Under the pieces are notes generated by a model, which saw only the letters and a list, made by a program, of their open reading frames with translations, made no database searches and was not told the DNA's origin. Of a stretch of DNA of 64,000 nt, positions 20,656-32,360 are shown piece by piece (position 1 is the first letter of the stretch; every line of letters starts with the position of its first letter). The translations under genes were made by a program, and so were the position numbers. The DNA comes from Dipteris shenzhenensis (Eukaryota > Polypodiophyta > Polypodiopsida > Gleicheniales): assembly GCA_047967505.1 (NCBI GenBank), contig CM106539.1. One strand, given 5' to 3'.

Positions 20656-22985
20656 TCTCTACCAATATTTTTTTAAAAGACCAAGTCAACTTATGGACAT
20701 ACAAATTTGTGGGGATACAGAAATTATTCAAATAAGTTCTAGTGAAAAGTTGAATTCCCATGTGAGACTTGAGGATTCAACCACCACGCAATTTGTTTGC
20801 ACCTATGCATTGTGGATGTGGACATTGAAGATTTTGCATGCCCATCCACCCAAATGGTCTCTAATTGACATGGAACCTTGTGAGGATACAAAAGTTAGTC
20901 AAATTAAAATGCATGCAAAGTTGCATGTCCATTTGACTTTTAATTATTCCGTGATGGTCCAAGAATGAGATTTTTATGCTCCTATGCACCACGTATGTGC
21001 ACAATTGGGAATTTCACATGCCCATCCACCCAAAAAGTCTACAATGGACATGAAACTGAAACTTTTGCAAGGAAACAAAATCTAGTAAGATTAATACCCA
21101 TGCAGAGTTGCATGCCCATCTGCCACTTGACCATTCCATGAAGGTCCAAAAATGGGATTTTTTCTACACCTGTATAAATTATAAATTGGGAATTTGCATG
21201 CTCATCCACCAGAAACTCTCCAATAGACATGAAACGTTGAGAAAACAAAAAATAGTGTTGCATGCCAATCTAACACTTGACTAGTCCATGATGGTCCACA
21301 ATTTTGACTTTTTCCACCTATATACAATGCATGTGCACAAATTGGGAATTTCACATGCCCATCCAGCTAAATGGTTTTCAATAGACATGAAGCTTTGTGA
21401 GGAGACAAAAATCAGTTTATTAAATACCCATGAAAAGATGCATTCCCATATGGCTCTTGACCATCCCATGATGATCCATGAAAGGATTTTTATGTACCTA
21501 TGCAATGTGGATGTGTAGAAATTGGGAATTTGGAACTCCCATCCACCCAAATAGTCTCTAATTGAAACATTGCAAGGACCAAAAAAATATTCAAGCTAAT
21601 ATCCATGAAAATTTGCATGCCCATCTAGCATTTGACCATTAATGATGGTCCATGGTTGTGACTTTTTTGCACCTATGCACCATGCATGTGCACAAATTGG
21701 AAATTTGGTGTGCCCATCCACCCAAATGGTCTCCAATAGACATAAAACTTTGCAAGGATACAAATTTTATTCAAATTACCACCCATGTAAAATTGCATCT
21801 TCATTTGACACCCAACAAGTCCATGACGATCCTTCCACAAATGCGATTCTTTTGCACCTATGCACCACTCATGTTGACAAATTGGGAATTTCGCATGTGC
21901 ATCCACTAAGATAGTAGTGTCCAATCAACATAATACTTTGTAAGGACCAAATAGTTAGTTAAATTAATACCCATGCAAAGTCGCATACCCATCTGATAAT
22001 TGACTATTCCATGATGGTCCACTCATAGGATTCTTTTGCACCTGTGCACCATGGCTATCCACCTAAACAGTCTCCAATTTACATGAAACTTTTTGACAAC
22101 ATAAGAAAAAGTCAAAATAATACCCATGAAAAGTTTCATGAACATCTCACACTTGACCATTCCATGATGGTCCATGGTTGCAAATTTTTTGCACCTATAC
22201 ACCATACATGTGCACATATTGGAAATTTTACATGCCCATCCACCCAAACGGTCTCCAATACTTTGTGAAGAAACAAAACATAGTCAAATTAATACCCATG
22301 AAAAGTTGCATGACCATCTTGCACTTGACCATTCCATGACGATCCATGGTTGTGATTTTGTGCACCTATACACCATGCATGTGAACAACTTGGGAAATTT
22401 GCATGCCCATCCACCCAAACAGACTCCAATCAACATGAAGCTTTGAGAAAATAAAAAGACTATTAAAATTAATACTCTTGCAAAGCTGCATGCCCATCTA
22501 ACATTTTACCATTCCATGATGGTCCATGGTTGTGATTTTTTACACCTATATACCATGCATGTGGGAAGCTTGTATGCCCATCTACCCTAACAGTTTTAAT
22601 GGGCATGAAAATTTATGAGCAAAAAGGAAATTATTAAAGTTAAGATGATTGCAAATTTGAATTCCCCTTTGATACTTCACCATCCCATGATGGTCCAAGA
22701 ATGGGATTGATTTGCACCTATGCAACATACATGGGTAAAAATTGGGAATTTCGCATGCCCATCCACTGAGAAGGTCACTGATGGACATGAAAGTTTGCAA
22801 GGAAACAAAGAATAGTCAAATAAATACCCATGAGAATTTGCATTTCCATATGACACTTGAACATTTCGTGAATCTCCAAATTTGCAATTTTTTTATAATT
22901 ATGCACCATGCATGTGCACAAATTGGGAATTTTTGCATGCCCATCCATGCATGTGGTCTCCAATTAACATGGAAACTTGTGAGCC
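20656..22985. repeat. ~180-bp satellite, block C (about thirteen monomers)
   Basis: The GGTCTCCAAT core occurs at roughly 20,855, 21,033, 21,209, 21,372, 21,552, 21,724, 21,910, 22,067, 22,246, 22,419, 22,580, 22,768 and 22,952, an average spacing near 175 bp. Monomers differ by many substitutions and small indels, so the array is old. It ends at about 22,985 at AACTTGTGAGCCC. Confidence 0.92.
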
Positions 22986-23752
22986 CAGGGGATTCACTCT
23001 TCATTAAAGGAGGACGTCACCTGCGTGCATGAACTTCAAGAAAACCCCTATTTAAGATCCATGTAGGATTATAAAACATCCCTATTTAAGCTTATAAGGT
23101 ACAAGAAAAAGTCTAGTGTGCTCCCCCCCTTTCCTTAAACCTACGCCAAGACGGCTGTCCTATTTTGTCAAACAACAAGACTATAAGACGGCTATCATAT
23201 TTTGTCAAACATCCATCTGTCATCCGCACACCCTCCGCGCACTTGTTACCATACATGGTTAGCATGGTGATTCTTGATTCAAGCCTAATAATGATGATAA
23301 CAGCATTTGTTAAAGTTACATCTATCAAAATAGATGTTCTTGATTCATGCCTAATAGTGATGATAAGAGCACTCATTTGTTGGCATTACATCCATTTCAT
23401 GCTAATCACCTACATCGACATGCTAACCAAGGCAACATTATACCATTTTGCATACGTATTGACTGTACATCTACAAAGAGTATACATATCCACCAATGTA
23501 TTTCCATACGTAAAGCTCTTGAAATACTATCAAGATGTCTTTTCAAGTAAGCCTAGCCTCCTTCCTTGCCCAATACATATTCTCCAAGTATGTTGGAGGA
23601 ACAGATACGAGGTATGATGATCCTTTTAATGGACAAGGCTATAAGTGGCATAGCCTGGGCATCCCTTAATCCCATCTCCTCTAATCCTCAATGGGAGCAA
23701 TAAGTGTAGCTGGCCTTATCGAAGCTAGCTGCATATCATATGCATTACCTCC
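22986..23752. other. Non-coding, short direct repeats only
   Basis: Two local duplications are visible: AAGACGGCT..CATATTTTGTCAAACA at about 23,148 and 23,188, and TTCTTGATTCA(A/T)GCCTAATA at about 23,270 and 23,336. No coding or RNA feature could be supported. Confidence 0.55.
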
Positions 23753-23971
23753 TTACAAAGGTGTAGCAGAAGCAATAACTAGATCTACAAGACAAGCCTC
23801 ATCACCTCTAACATAGCCCCATATACTCTTACCAACTAACACATTATTCACCATAAAACTCCACATGGAATACTTGGTTCCATCCAATTTATCCTCCCAG
23901 GCCAAAACTTCAAACACGTCTCCCGAATTTAGATTTAGATTTTGATTCTGAACCATCTTAGATGTATGCAT
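23753..23971 (-). pseudogene. Copia gag N-terminal fragment
   Basis: A 72-codon frame with FEVLAWEDKLDGTKYSMWSF, then MVNNVLVGKSIWGYVRG. The pattern LDG.NY..W...M.N.L.....W..V.G is the N-terminal gag-polypeptide (DUF4219/UBN2-like) signature of plant copia elements. It differs from the gag of copies 1 and 2, so it is another copia family. No LTR or pol is recognisable nearby, so it is an isolated fragment. Confidence 0.7.
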
Positions 23972-24706
23972 AAACTACCCACTGATTCACATGCTGTGAA
24001 TGGTATTGCACCAACAAAATCACATTAACCAACTAGCCAATGCTTGGATAAACAATGCACAAACCTCACTGAACTTCCAATGCAAACCTGTACTTGCAAA
24101 ACATGAACTAATTTGAATGTTGTATTGCCAAATACAGAGGTAAACAGCTCCAAATCCTTTCCCATAATTGGCAACAGTCTCAAAACCTGCTCAGAATAGT
24201 GTAGACAACAACTACATTCATTGTTATTGGGGCGGACAAGCTAGAAAGCTGTAGTAGACCCAATATATAGCGTATAAGAATGATTACACATTAACATAAA
24301 CAAGGTTCTTCTCCCTTAAAAAACAAACACTAGAATGAGAAAGCTAAAAAGCATCTTGGATGTTTAATAGCAGCAAATATGAAGTTACACAAGAGTAATA
24401 CCTGAACAATCCATGAATCTAAACCAAAATTTGATAGAGTAGAAAACATAAAATGCATCTTGAATGTTTACTAGAAAAACTAAAAATTAAACAAGAGTAA
24501 CACCCAAACAATCCATGTCTATAATCTATAAGTTTAGCATTGACACATCTATGGGCATCTTCTCATAAATGCTGCATCATGCCACATAGCTTGCCAACAA
24601 ATTTATCCTGCAAAACAAACATAAGCTCCCTGTCAAGTTACATGCTGCAAACCTAGGATCCCTATGTGATAAGAACGACTTCAAAATGGATAAACTTTAC
24701 AAAAAT
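23972..24706. other. Non-coding, with a ~110-bp diverged direct repeat
   Basis: A block around 24,335-24,420 (AAGCATCTTGGATGTTTAAT, AAGAGTAATACC, AACAATCCATG) recurs diverged at 24,450-24,530. This is probably 3' flank of the minus-strand relic that follows. Nothing else is seen. Confidence 0.5.
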
Positions 24707-26015
24707 TTAAAAAATAGAAGATGTCCCTTTTCTGCCCTGCACATATTCATTGAAAAGTTTGTAGTCATTCTCATCAAGATGGTATTTCTTTGTTTGTCGA
24801 TCATAGTTGAGATTGGCCAAGGCTATTATAGATTCCAAATCAACACATTGGTTGTCAACAAGGTCATATGTGTAGGTCCTAGTTCCCTTTGCTTGTTGAT
24901 ACCATGACAAATGAATTTGAACATTCAAAGGCCTATCCAATAGATCAAAGGGGCCTCTTGTATCTTTTAGACAATTTCCAACCTTTCTCCTCATGCTTAC
25001 CACCCTTCCAAGGTACCACATGCCATTTACAGCACCCTTACTAGTATTCCCAGCTTTTCCTTTTCCTCTTATCGTTTTGTTTGCATTTATTGATGTGTTT
25101 TCAAACAATACTGCACAATCAGATCCTATACCAAGATATGTTCCTGTATGAATCATTGCCTTCTTCTCTAAAGAAAAATACACTCCACTTTTCACCCTTG
25201 TTAATCTATCTTTAAATAGTGTGGGATTTCCATTCAATTGGCTGACAAGTGTGCTTTTAGAAATGGCTTTCCCATCCACTTTAACAAATGGTGATATTTC
25301 ACTAGCCACCTTCTCCTTCTCATCAATTAGACAATCAATCACATGACGAAGCTCACTTTCACTAGTAATTTCCTCATCCAGATCACCTCGAACACCACTA
25401 TCAAAGTGATTATCTTCATCTATAAGTAGAACATCATCCAATGATTCATCTTCATCCACATATTCAAGATTAGGGTTGAAGAGTTCTAAGAGATCTCCCT
25501 CCTCCCATGAGTCATTCCAAAAAGTTTCATCGCGCATACCAAGTGTCTCACTTATGGCCTTTGCTTCTAATAATCCCTCTTTCAATGCAGATACCATATG
25601 GTTGTCACTACTCACACAAGCATAGTCTCCCAAGTTGGCCAAAGGAGTGCCATTCTCCTTTTCCAAAGTAGCCCATATATTTTCTTGTTTAGAATGAGCT
25701 GCTGGAAATTTAAGAATTGAACCTGCTTGAAACTCTGCTATTCTATTAAGTGCTCCTGTACTACTCAGCAAATCAAAGCCATCATAGCATCTTTCATTCC
25801 GAACCATTTCACCGACCTTACTGAAAAAATTCTCACATGCATCCGATCCCGTGCAAGAAAGGGGTACGTGCAAGTGAGGATGCTTTTCCCTAAAGGTCTT
25901 TATCAAGAGAACCACAAAGTAACATGGCAATTGAATGTCAATGAATGTTTCTCTACTGATAAAGTTTTGCTTTAGGGAGTATGCATCATGTTTAGTGATC
26001 CACATGCGCCAAATC
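24707..26015 (-). pseudogene. Transposase-like gene relic, large C-terminal exon
   Basis: An uninterrupted exon of about 436 codons ending TAA, entered at the acceptor CTATATGTAG. The first ~100 residues read RIWRMWITKHDAYSLKQNFI, SRETFIDIQLPCYFVVLLIK, VPLSCTGSDACENFFSKVGE, then a region with LLSSTGALNRIAEFQ. The ..GS.ACE.FF...G.. core resembles the end of the catalytic domain in several cut-and-paste transposases (P/hAT-like), and recalls uncharacterised transposase-like ORFs of cnidarian genomes. That comparison is from memory. After this comes a very acidic middle (EDESLDDVLLIDEDNHFD), then a conserved-looking module with YLGIGSDCAVLF, NGMWYLGRVVSMRRKVGN, RPLNVQIHLSWYQQ and YTYDLVDNQCVDLESII. 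Upstream exons carry stops, so the gene is probably dead despite this intact exon. Confidence 0.55.
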
Positions 26016-26121
26016 CTACATATAGAAAGAACCATGAGTATTAGCCACATAAACCTTGGAAATATGTTCAAAATCCTTTATTCATATATCACTAATAGCA
26101 ATGGTAGCAACTTCTACATAC

Positions 26122-26273
26122 CTAAAAAAGAAAGACACCTTTCTTGCAGCTTTCACACGACCATACAAGTCTAAGGTAGGTGATAAGAAAATATCAATGT
26201 AAGATGCTACTATTGATAAGTACATATGTGTGCCCAATGTAAGCAAGCTACTCTCTGTGAGCAAAGGAGGAAT
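26122..26273 (-). pseudogene. Transposase-like gene relic, internal exon
   Basis: 152 bp bounded by an acceptor (AATTAACAG) and a donor (TTTTAG/GTATGT). It encodes IPPLLTESSLLTLGTHMYLS, then LSPTLDLYGRVKAARKVSFF. The 106-bp intron at 26,016-26,121 splits an arginine codon (phase 2), and splicing joins it in frame to RIWRMWITKHD of the next exon. The exact phase fit supports this model. Confidence 0.6.
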
Positions 26274-26292
26274 CTGTTAATTTCCCAATAGA

Positions 26293-26486
26293 CTTGATGG
26301 AGAGAGAGCCAAAAGCCATATGACTAGCTACACCTAAAATCTCTATAAAAAAACAGAAATAGTGATTGAAAATAGAAGCTTGAAAATTTGCCTAATGGAG
26401 AGAGAGCCAAAAGACATATGACTAGCTACACCTAACATCTCTATAAAAAATCAGAAATAATGATTGAAAATAGAAGCATATGAGAA
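26293..26486. repeat. ~101-bp tandem duplication in an intron
   Basis: Two adjacent copies beginning ATGGAGAGAGAGCCAAAAG and ending GATTGAAAATAGAAGC, about 90% alike by eye. They lie immediately upstream of the 26,122-26,273 exon. Confidence 0.9.
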
Positions 26487-26619
26487 ATACCTGATGGCTT
26501 TCATGATGCATTGGTAGTTTGCAAGGTGTCATTATCTCTAAGAAAACATTACAATAGAGCATAAGAAAAAATGTTCACTTGGAAAATACAAAGCTGATGG
26601 AAAACACAGCTAGAACATG

Positions 26620-27689
26620 TGAGTTTTACCTTTAGCAGAACATATCTAAACCACTTAGATCTCTTTGCTTCTTATCTATAATTGTCACCTTGGATGGGTG
26701 ACCACCAGCCCTCTTCACTTGATTACTAGAATCAATGCCACTAGCCTTTGTGATATGTAGCTTGGATTTCATATGCTCAATCATGCATTGTCATAGAGAT
26801 CCTGTCTTTGGAAATAGTGGTATCCACTTGTTATCTAGCATGCAGCTTATATAGACTTTTGATAGAGTGCTATAATCTCCAATAGTCTCTGTTACTAGTT
26901 GAAACACCACAGTACTCTCACTTGCAAAGGTTAAAACCTCCAACTTTGCTTCATTTACTTTTTCTTTTCCTAATTCCATAATGTCATCCAATGAACCAAG
27001 GCTATCTTTTCTATGGCTCTCTTGCTCACATAACCCAATAATCCTCATATGGGATGCTGAGTTGATGTGTGAGTGTGTGTAATTATACAAAGTGTCAGGA
27101 CCCCCTTGACCATAAGAGCAATCACACTCCTCACACCAAATCTAAAACAATGCTTTACCATACTTGTCCTTTGACATGAGCTCAAATCTATCATGTCGGC
27201 CTTTTGCTCTTAACTTTTCTTTGGCTATCTTTATCTCCCTCTGCCATTTTTTGACCTCAGATGGTGTTGCAAGGTGACTCTTCAATCGATTCTACCACAC
27301 GTAGTCGAATCATCCACCATATTGTACCTCTCACACCCGTGAGCAAGATCATGCATACATAAATTTGGAGACACTGTACACTTTGGCTGCATTTTATTGC
27401 TATGTCCAACTGAATCCACTTTTTGGCATTTGCCTTGTGTATCATATTCCATTTTCAATTGGATGGTTACTTCTGCAACATCAACTATCCATCTCTCCTC
27501 TTGCTTGGCCCCTATTGGAATTTTCCTAGATCCTCCCAAAAATATAAACTCATCTATGATGAGATTATCAAGGATGATCTCTTCTCTCAAGTCCTTGTAG
27601 GTACCACCGGTTTTAAGGTGAACATATCCCAACACATGATTTTCAGCCACACCCTCATCTAACACAATCACAATATCATGCCTCTCCAT
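26620..27689 (-). pseudogene. Transposase-like gene relic, N-terminal part with BED-like zinc finger
   Basis: From the start at 27,689 the frame gives a small compact region (KTGGTYKDLREEIILDNLII, DEFIFLGGSRKIPIGAKQEE) with a ubiquitin-like or RBD-like flavour. After a one-base shift near 27,285 it continues RLKSHLATPSEVKKWQREIK, a TAG, then CEECDCSYG, and THSHINSASHM about 12 residues later. C-x2-C followed by H-x-H/H spacing suggests a BED or C2H2 finger, common at transposase N-termini. The frame then runs to WIPLFPKTGSL, a TGA, and on to a TAA beside a donor-like AAG/GTAAAA at about 26,628. The order DNA-binding finger, then catalytic-like exon, fits a single transposase gene. A short 26.5-kb exon may lie between. 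Confidence 0.5.
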
Positions 27690-27754
27690 TCTCCTATAAA
27701 AGGGCTAGATAACAAAAAAGGTGCCCAACAAGATAATCTCAAATGGACAGCAAA

Positions 27755-28105
27755 ACCTGTTGTAAAGTAAAGAAAATGAGGAAAAAATTATAGCAAAACC
27801 ATCATTAACATGTTCAAAATGAAGGATGAAATGGACATAAAACCTAGAGCAAAGTATGGAAGAATCAAAGCTGCTTCAAGCCAACAATCTCCTTTTGAAG
27901 CTTACAGAACTAGTAACAAATTACAGCACCTGTAAACAAATTCCAACCAAAAACATGTGAGTTGAAGTAGAAACATAGGCCTTCTCAATGCATTATTTGC
28001 AGTAGCAACAAAACCTATTGTAAAGTAAAGGAAATGAGGAACAAATTAGAGCAAAATCATCATTAACATGTTCAAAATGAAGCATGAAATGGACATAAAA
28101 CTGTT
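27755..28105. repeat. Direct repeat of ~88 bp, 258 bp apart
   Basis: The block TGTAAAGTAAAG(A/G)AAATGAGG ... TTCAAAATGAAG(G/C)ATGAAATGG occurs at about 27,758-27,845 and 28,016-28,103 with few differences. It lies upstream of the transposase-like relic. Confidence 0.9.
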
Positions 28106-29787
28106 GACATGTATGGTGATATACAGCTACAAATGTGATTATGGAAGCGTGCAGACAAGGAGTACGATTCTCAAGCCCACCTTGTCAACCACACATAAGG
28201 CCAAGCAAGTTGATGAGAGCACACTAATAGCACCAAGTCCTAGCTGAAAGCTGGCTAGTTTGAACTAAAAAGATTGCAAATGAGTATGGAGTCATTGCCA
28301 GTTAATTGTGTAGAGAATGGGAATGCCCAAGGTGGTATATACAGCTAGTTGTGGCCATTTGAAGGTCTTCTAACATGCTTTTGAAAGGATTTTCCAGCTC
28401 TCTGGCAAGTCCCCTACTCTATTAGACGCAACAATAAATGGTAGGATTCGATGATCAGAGACTCCCAAAGATTGATACACTTGTACATACGAGTTCTACT
28501 TTGGGTCTCTGTGTTGAGTAGGTGCACGTAACATACTCAAAAACTTGAAATTCTCTCCCACAGTTAGGACACTACATTGCAAGACCGTACTAATCAGTTG
28601 ATGCACCAAACCCAGCGGTACAAGCAAAACAACGCACGTCATTTTCAAGTAACTGCTACATTTATGATCAGTTCTACTGTACATATCAAGCAAAGCGAAT
28701 TGGATATTGTTGAAAGAAAAAATCAAAATGAATATCGATGTTGACCAGGCAAACGAACTTAAAATAACGTTATCTAGCACCTTGTAGGGGTGATAAAAGG
28801 CAATCAACAACGTGAATATTTTTCGTGCTACGGAGACTCTCCCAAATTACGAAGAAGGTAGCCCAACTTACACGACCTGTTATCAGACTTCGTTCTGCAA
28901 ACCAAGCTAATACCAAGAGGAAAAGCTGCGTGCCAATACATCCATTAGACTATACGATATAGCAATTTATTAAAAAACATCAAAATTTGTTATGTACATA
29001 CATGTAACCAAGTAATAATTCAAATGTACACTTTGTGAGCTTCTCCTCAACCCAAGGACACACCTAAATGAAAATATTAGACGTGGATTAATGGGCCTCC
29101 AATGTTGTGCTAAAGTGATGCACACCCATTTGAGGACACGCTCCATAACTTTTTTTTGATTTCTTGAAAACTAAAGTGGATTAGAAATTTGGAATCCAAA
29201 CTAGAGGGACTACTACATGGTGGTCTTAAAACATTAATAATTGTTGGTATTGGTATCTAGATTCATCCTAAAATGGAGGAAGTTGAAAATGTGAAATTTG
29301 TGCATGTGCAAAGATATTTTAATAAATCCAACACTGTTTACAATTTTGAATTGTTTCTTTTTCCATGCACTTGCTTGCTTTATGGCTCATAAGCATGCCA
29401 AAGGTCATTGCATTTCATAATACACAGCATCAAACCCGATAGTGTGTCCTTTGGCCTATTTCTATTTTGAAGCATTTGAGGCCGCATTGCACTTGTTTGG
29501 GATATCCAATTCTACTGATGTGTATCATTGGAGGGGGGAAACCAGCGGCTGAAAAATTTTCTACTCCTACGAATTTCAAATTTTCACACCTCCCACCCAT
29601 CAAAACTTGGAAGATTAAGTACTTGTAACTTGCCCCCCCCCCCCACCTGCAACCAGCATAGACCTCGACGTGACCTTGTGCCATCTTTGCTTTGGCATTG
29701 TCGTCTTCCGGGTAAGTTGTCTTCTATTCCTTAATTGCCTCACAAGCTAGCTTCTCTCTGTTTTATCGTCTTTCACTAATCGTCGCC
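28106..29787. other. Non-coding, nothing recognised
   Basis: Only short frames on both strands, including a hydrophobic minus-strand frame at 28,496-28,810 with no recognised motif, and a C run at 29,633-29,643. No transposon end or RNA gene could be supported. Confidence 0.5.
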
Positions 29788-30087
29788 ATGGCAACATGTA
29801 GCTCACCATGGCTTGCAAGAGAAGAAGATAGAGGCTGTGAGTTAGGAAAGCTAAAAAGCTTACTTAGGGCCCACAAGGAAGAGATTGCGGGTCAAGGAAA
29901 GAAATGGCACGATATCGAAACGGCAATGGAAGACACTTTTGCAACGTTTGCGAAGGGAGATACAATGAGAAGGAAGAAGACTCCTTGCAGAGCAGCAATA
30001 GGAAGTATTTGCAGATGCACGCATTTGATTTTTGCCATCAGAGCAAAGAACATGATTTGTGATGTCATGATTGGTGGTAGCATTTGA
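29788..30087 (+). other. Open frame of unknown standing
   Basis: 100 codons starting at an ATG in good context (GTCGCCATGGCAACA): MATCSSPWLAREEDRGCELG, KWHDIETAMEDTFATF, then a basic RRKKTPCRAA. No family is recognised. In an alternative frame after ~29,930 it gives CNVCEGRYNEKEEDS, so a small indel may hide a longer coding relic. I include it only as a candidate. Confidence 0.2.
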
Positions 30088-30479
30088 GGAAGCAACATCA
30101 TGCCATTCAGGTGAATGCCAGTCTCGAGTCGTCACAAGCTTTAGCATGCACCCTAAAGTTCATAGAATGACAACTATACCTACACCTCGGGAGATGCACG
30201 CAGAGTGGAAGCAATGCTTGATCATCCCAATTCGAGTAGTCTATGGGCTTCAACAGAACATAAGAAAAGGAGAGACATCCTAAGTGCAAAATTCATTGCA
30301 ATAGTGACAACGTTTTGGCACAAAAATATGAGAGTTTCTCCAAATAACAAGGACATCCAATAGAAAGTGGACAGGATGCAAGATGTTTGATGAGCACATC
30401 ATACAAATGCTTGATACAATGTAGGTCAATGGTTGTTTATGATAGTTTACTTGTTTCATTTCTTGATACAATGTAGGTC

Positions 30480-31420
30480 AGTGATTGCCTAAACCAGCCC
30501 GACGGTTGTTTGTGATTGAGCTTTAAGATAGTTTACTAGGCTAGCTTGGACTTAATGTGATTGTTCTAAACTAGCCCGGTGGTTGGAATATCATGCAACC
30601 ATGGCTAGTTTAGCTCAAACACGAGAACCAAGATGGCTTAAACTTAATGCGATTGTCCTAAACTAGCTCGGTGGTTGGAACATCATGCCACCATGGTTGG
30701 TTCAGCTCAAACACTAGTTATCTGATTGTCTTGAACCAGTGTGGTTGAATAGAAAGTAACATCAATATATTTCGCAATAGAACAACAAATATATTGTTAT
30801 TTTAATAAAACCAATCTAGTGGTTGGAACATCATGCAACCATGGCTGGTTCAGCTCAAACACCAGTGGGGTTGAACATACATTAGTTGTTGACCAGTTCG
30901 ATGGTTGAAAAAACTATGTTTCTTAGTAGTTAAATTAGTTAAAGTTGATTTCCTATTGTTCGGGTCATATACCACTTAGTTTCTAGACCGGGATGGCTTG
31001 GACTTAATGTGATTTTGTCCTAAGCCATCTCGGTCCTATTTCAAGTCAAATAGTAGTATTTGATTGAAATTGTGGTTGAATAGAAATAAAGAAAAGAAAA
31101 GCAATATATTGGTATAGAAATGAAAAGCAATATATTGTTGTTTTCTAATTGTGAAATTTAAAAATTAAAAGCAATACACTTGTTATTGTCTAATTGTGAC
31201 TGTCGTGTTAAACCAGCCTAGTGGTTGAAATAGTGACTGTCCTAAACTAGGCCGGTGGTTGAAATTGTGACTGGTCGGTGGTTGAAATTGTGACCGTGTC
31301 TTAACCAGCCTAGTGGTTGAAATTGTGATTGTCCTAAATCAACACGGTGGTTGAAATTGTTATATATGAATGTATTAAACTAGTATAGGGATTGAAATTG
31401 TTTTGTTTTCCCATAGGTTG
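30480..31420. repeat. Tandem repeats around a CGGTGGTTGAAATTGTGAC motif
   Basis: First come three ~100-bp units (about 30,560, 30,660 and 30,812) with GGTTGGAACATCATGCAACC and ATGGCTGGTTCAGCTCAAAC. At 31,190-31,370 follow about five ~45-50 bp units of AACCAGCC(T/C)AGTGGTTGAAA with TTGTGACTGTCCTAAAC. The two sets share the ..CGGTGGTTG.. core, so they derive from one motif re-duplicated at different lengths. Confidence 0.85.
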
Positions 31421-31719
31421 ATTAGTTTAAATAGACCGCATTTTTGTAGATACTGTATCTTGTTTTGTTTTCCTCATAGTAGTGCAAAAAGGGGGCCTAC
31501 ATGTTGGGTTAGCAGACGGACTGTATCTCATTTCAATGGGGTAGAGGAGCTTTGAGCATTGGAAGCCATAGTATGTCAGGAAACTCAAAGACACAAATGT
31601 TTGTTGTTGCCAATTTGCCAAACACACATAGGCTTTGACCTGTGCAGGCAAGTTGTGAATGACTTGAGATCTAGTCGTTTTAGAGCACTACTCCATGGGG
31701 ATTAATGCCCATGTCTTTT

Positions 31720-32110
31720 CGATGAATGTGCAGTATGTAGGCCACCTGGATCCTCATCATGTGTCACAAGAACGGCCACCTAGATCCTCATTCTATGTCC
31801 CAAACAACCACCACACTTCTTTTTGTAAATACCAAATGATACATTGACCCGGTGCTTGTTTTTAGTATATCCCAAACAACCACCGTGCTTGTTTTTAGTC
31901 ATCTAATTGCACATCATGGGATCCAATTGCATTTTCCTTGGTTGCACACAAGGAAAATAGCTCCCACAAATAGGTTGGTTCCCTTTAGCTATTGTCAGAT
32001 TTCAACCATCGGGCTGGTGAAATAAAATGCATTTGTTTATGGCATCCCTTTTAGGCTAGTTCTCTTTAACTATTGTCAAATTTCAACCATTGGGCTGTGA
32101 CCACAAATCC
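31720..32110. repeat. Local duplications
   Basis: GGCCACCTGGATCCTCATCA recurs ~45 bp on. GGTTCCCTTTAGCTATTGTC with TTTCAACCATCGGGCTGG (about 31,978) recurs at about 32,050 and 32,458. No coding. Confidence 0.75.
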
Positions 32111-32150
32111 ACGAGTGACCACAAATCCTAAACAAATGAATTGCATGCCA

Positions 32151-32360
32151 TTCATCTTGTAATAATAGAAGCAAACCACCATGCTGGTGGTAGTTAATAT
32201 GCTAGTGTGCAACCAGCCAATTCATCTTGCAATAATAGAAGCAAACCACCATGATGGTGGCGGTTAATATCCTAGTGTGCAACCAACCAATTCATCTTGT
32301 AATAATAGAAGCAAACCACCATGTTGGGGGCAATTAATATCCTAGTGTGCAACCAACCAC
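32151..32360. repeat. Three 70-bp tandem repeats
   Basis: Units 32,151-32,220, 32,221-32,290 and 32,291-32,360 each begin TTCATCTTG(T/C)AATAATAGAA and contain AAACCACCATG.TGGTGG. Only a few bases differ between units. Confidence 0.97.

Noticed and set aside
32151-32360. CRISPR-like array
   Set aside because: Three contiguous 70-bp repeats without spacers in a plant-type sequence; an ordinary tandem repeat.
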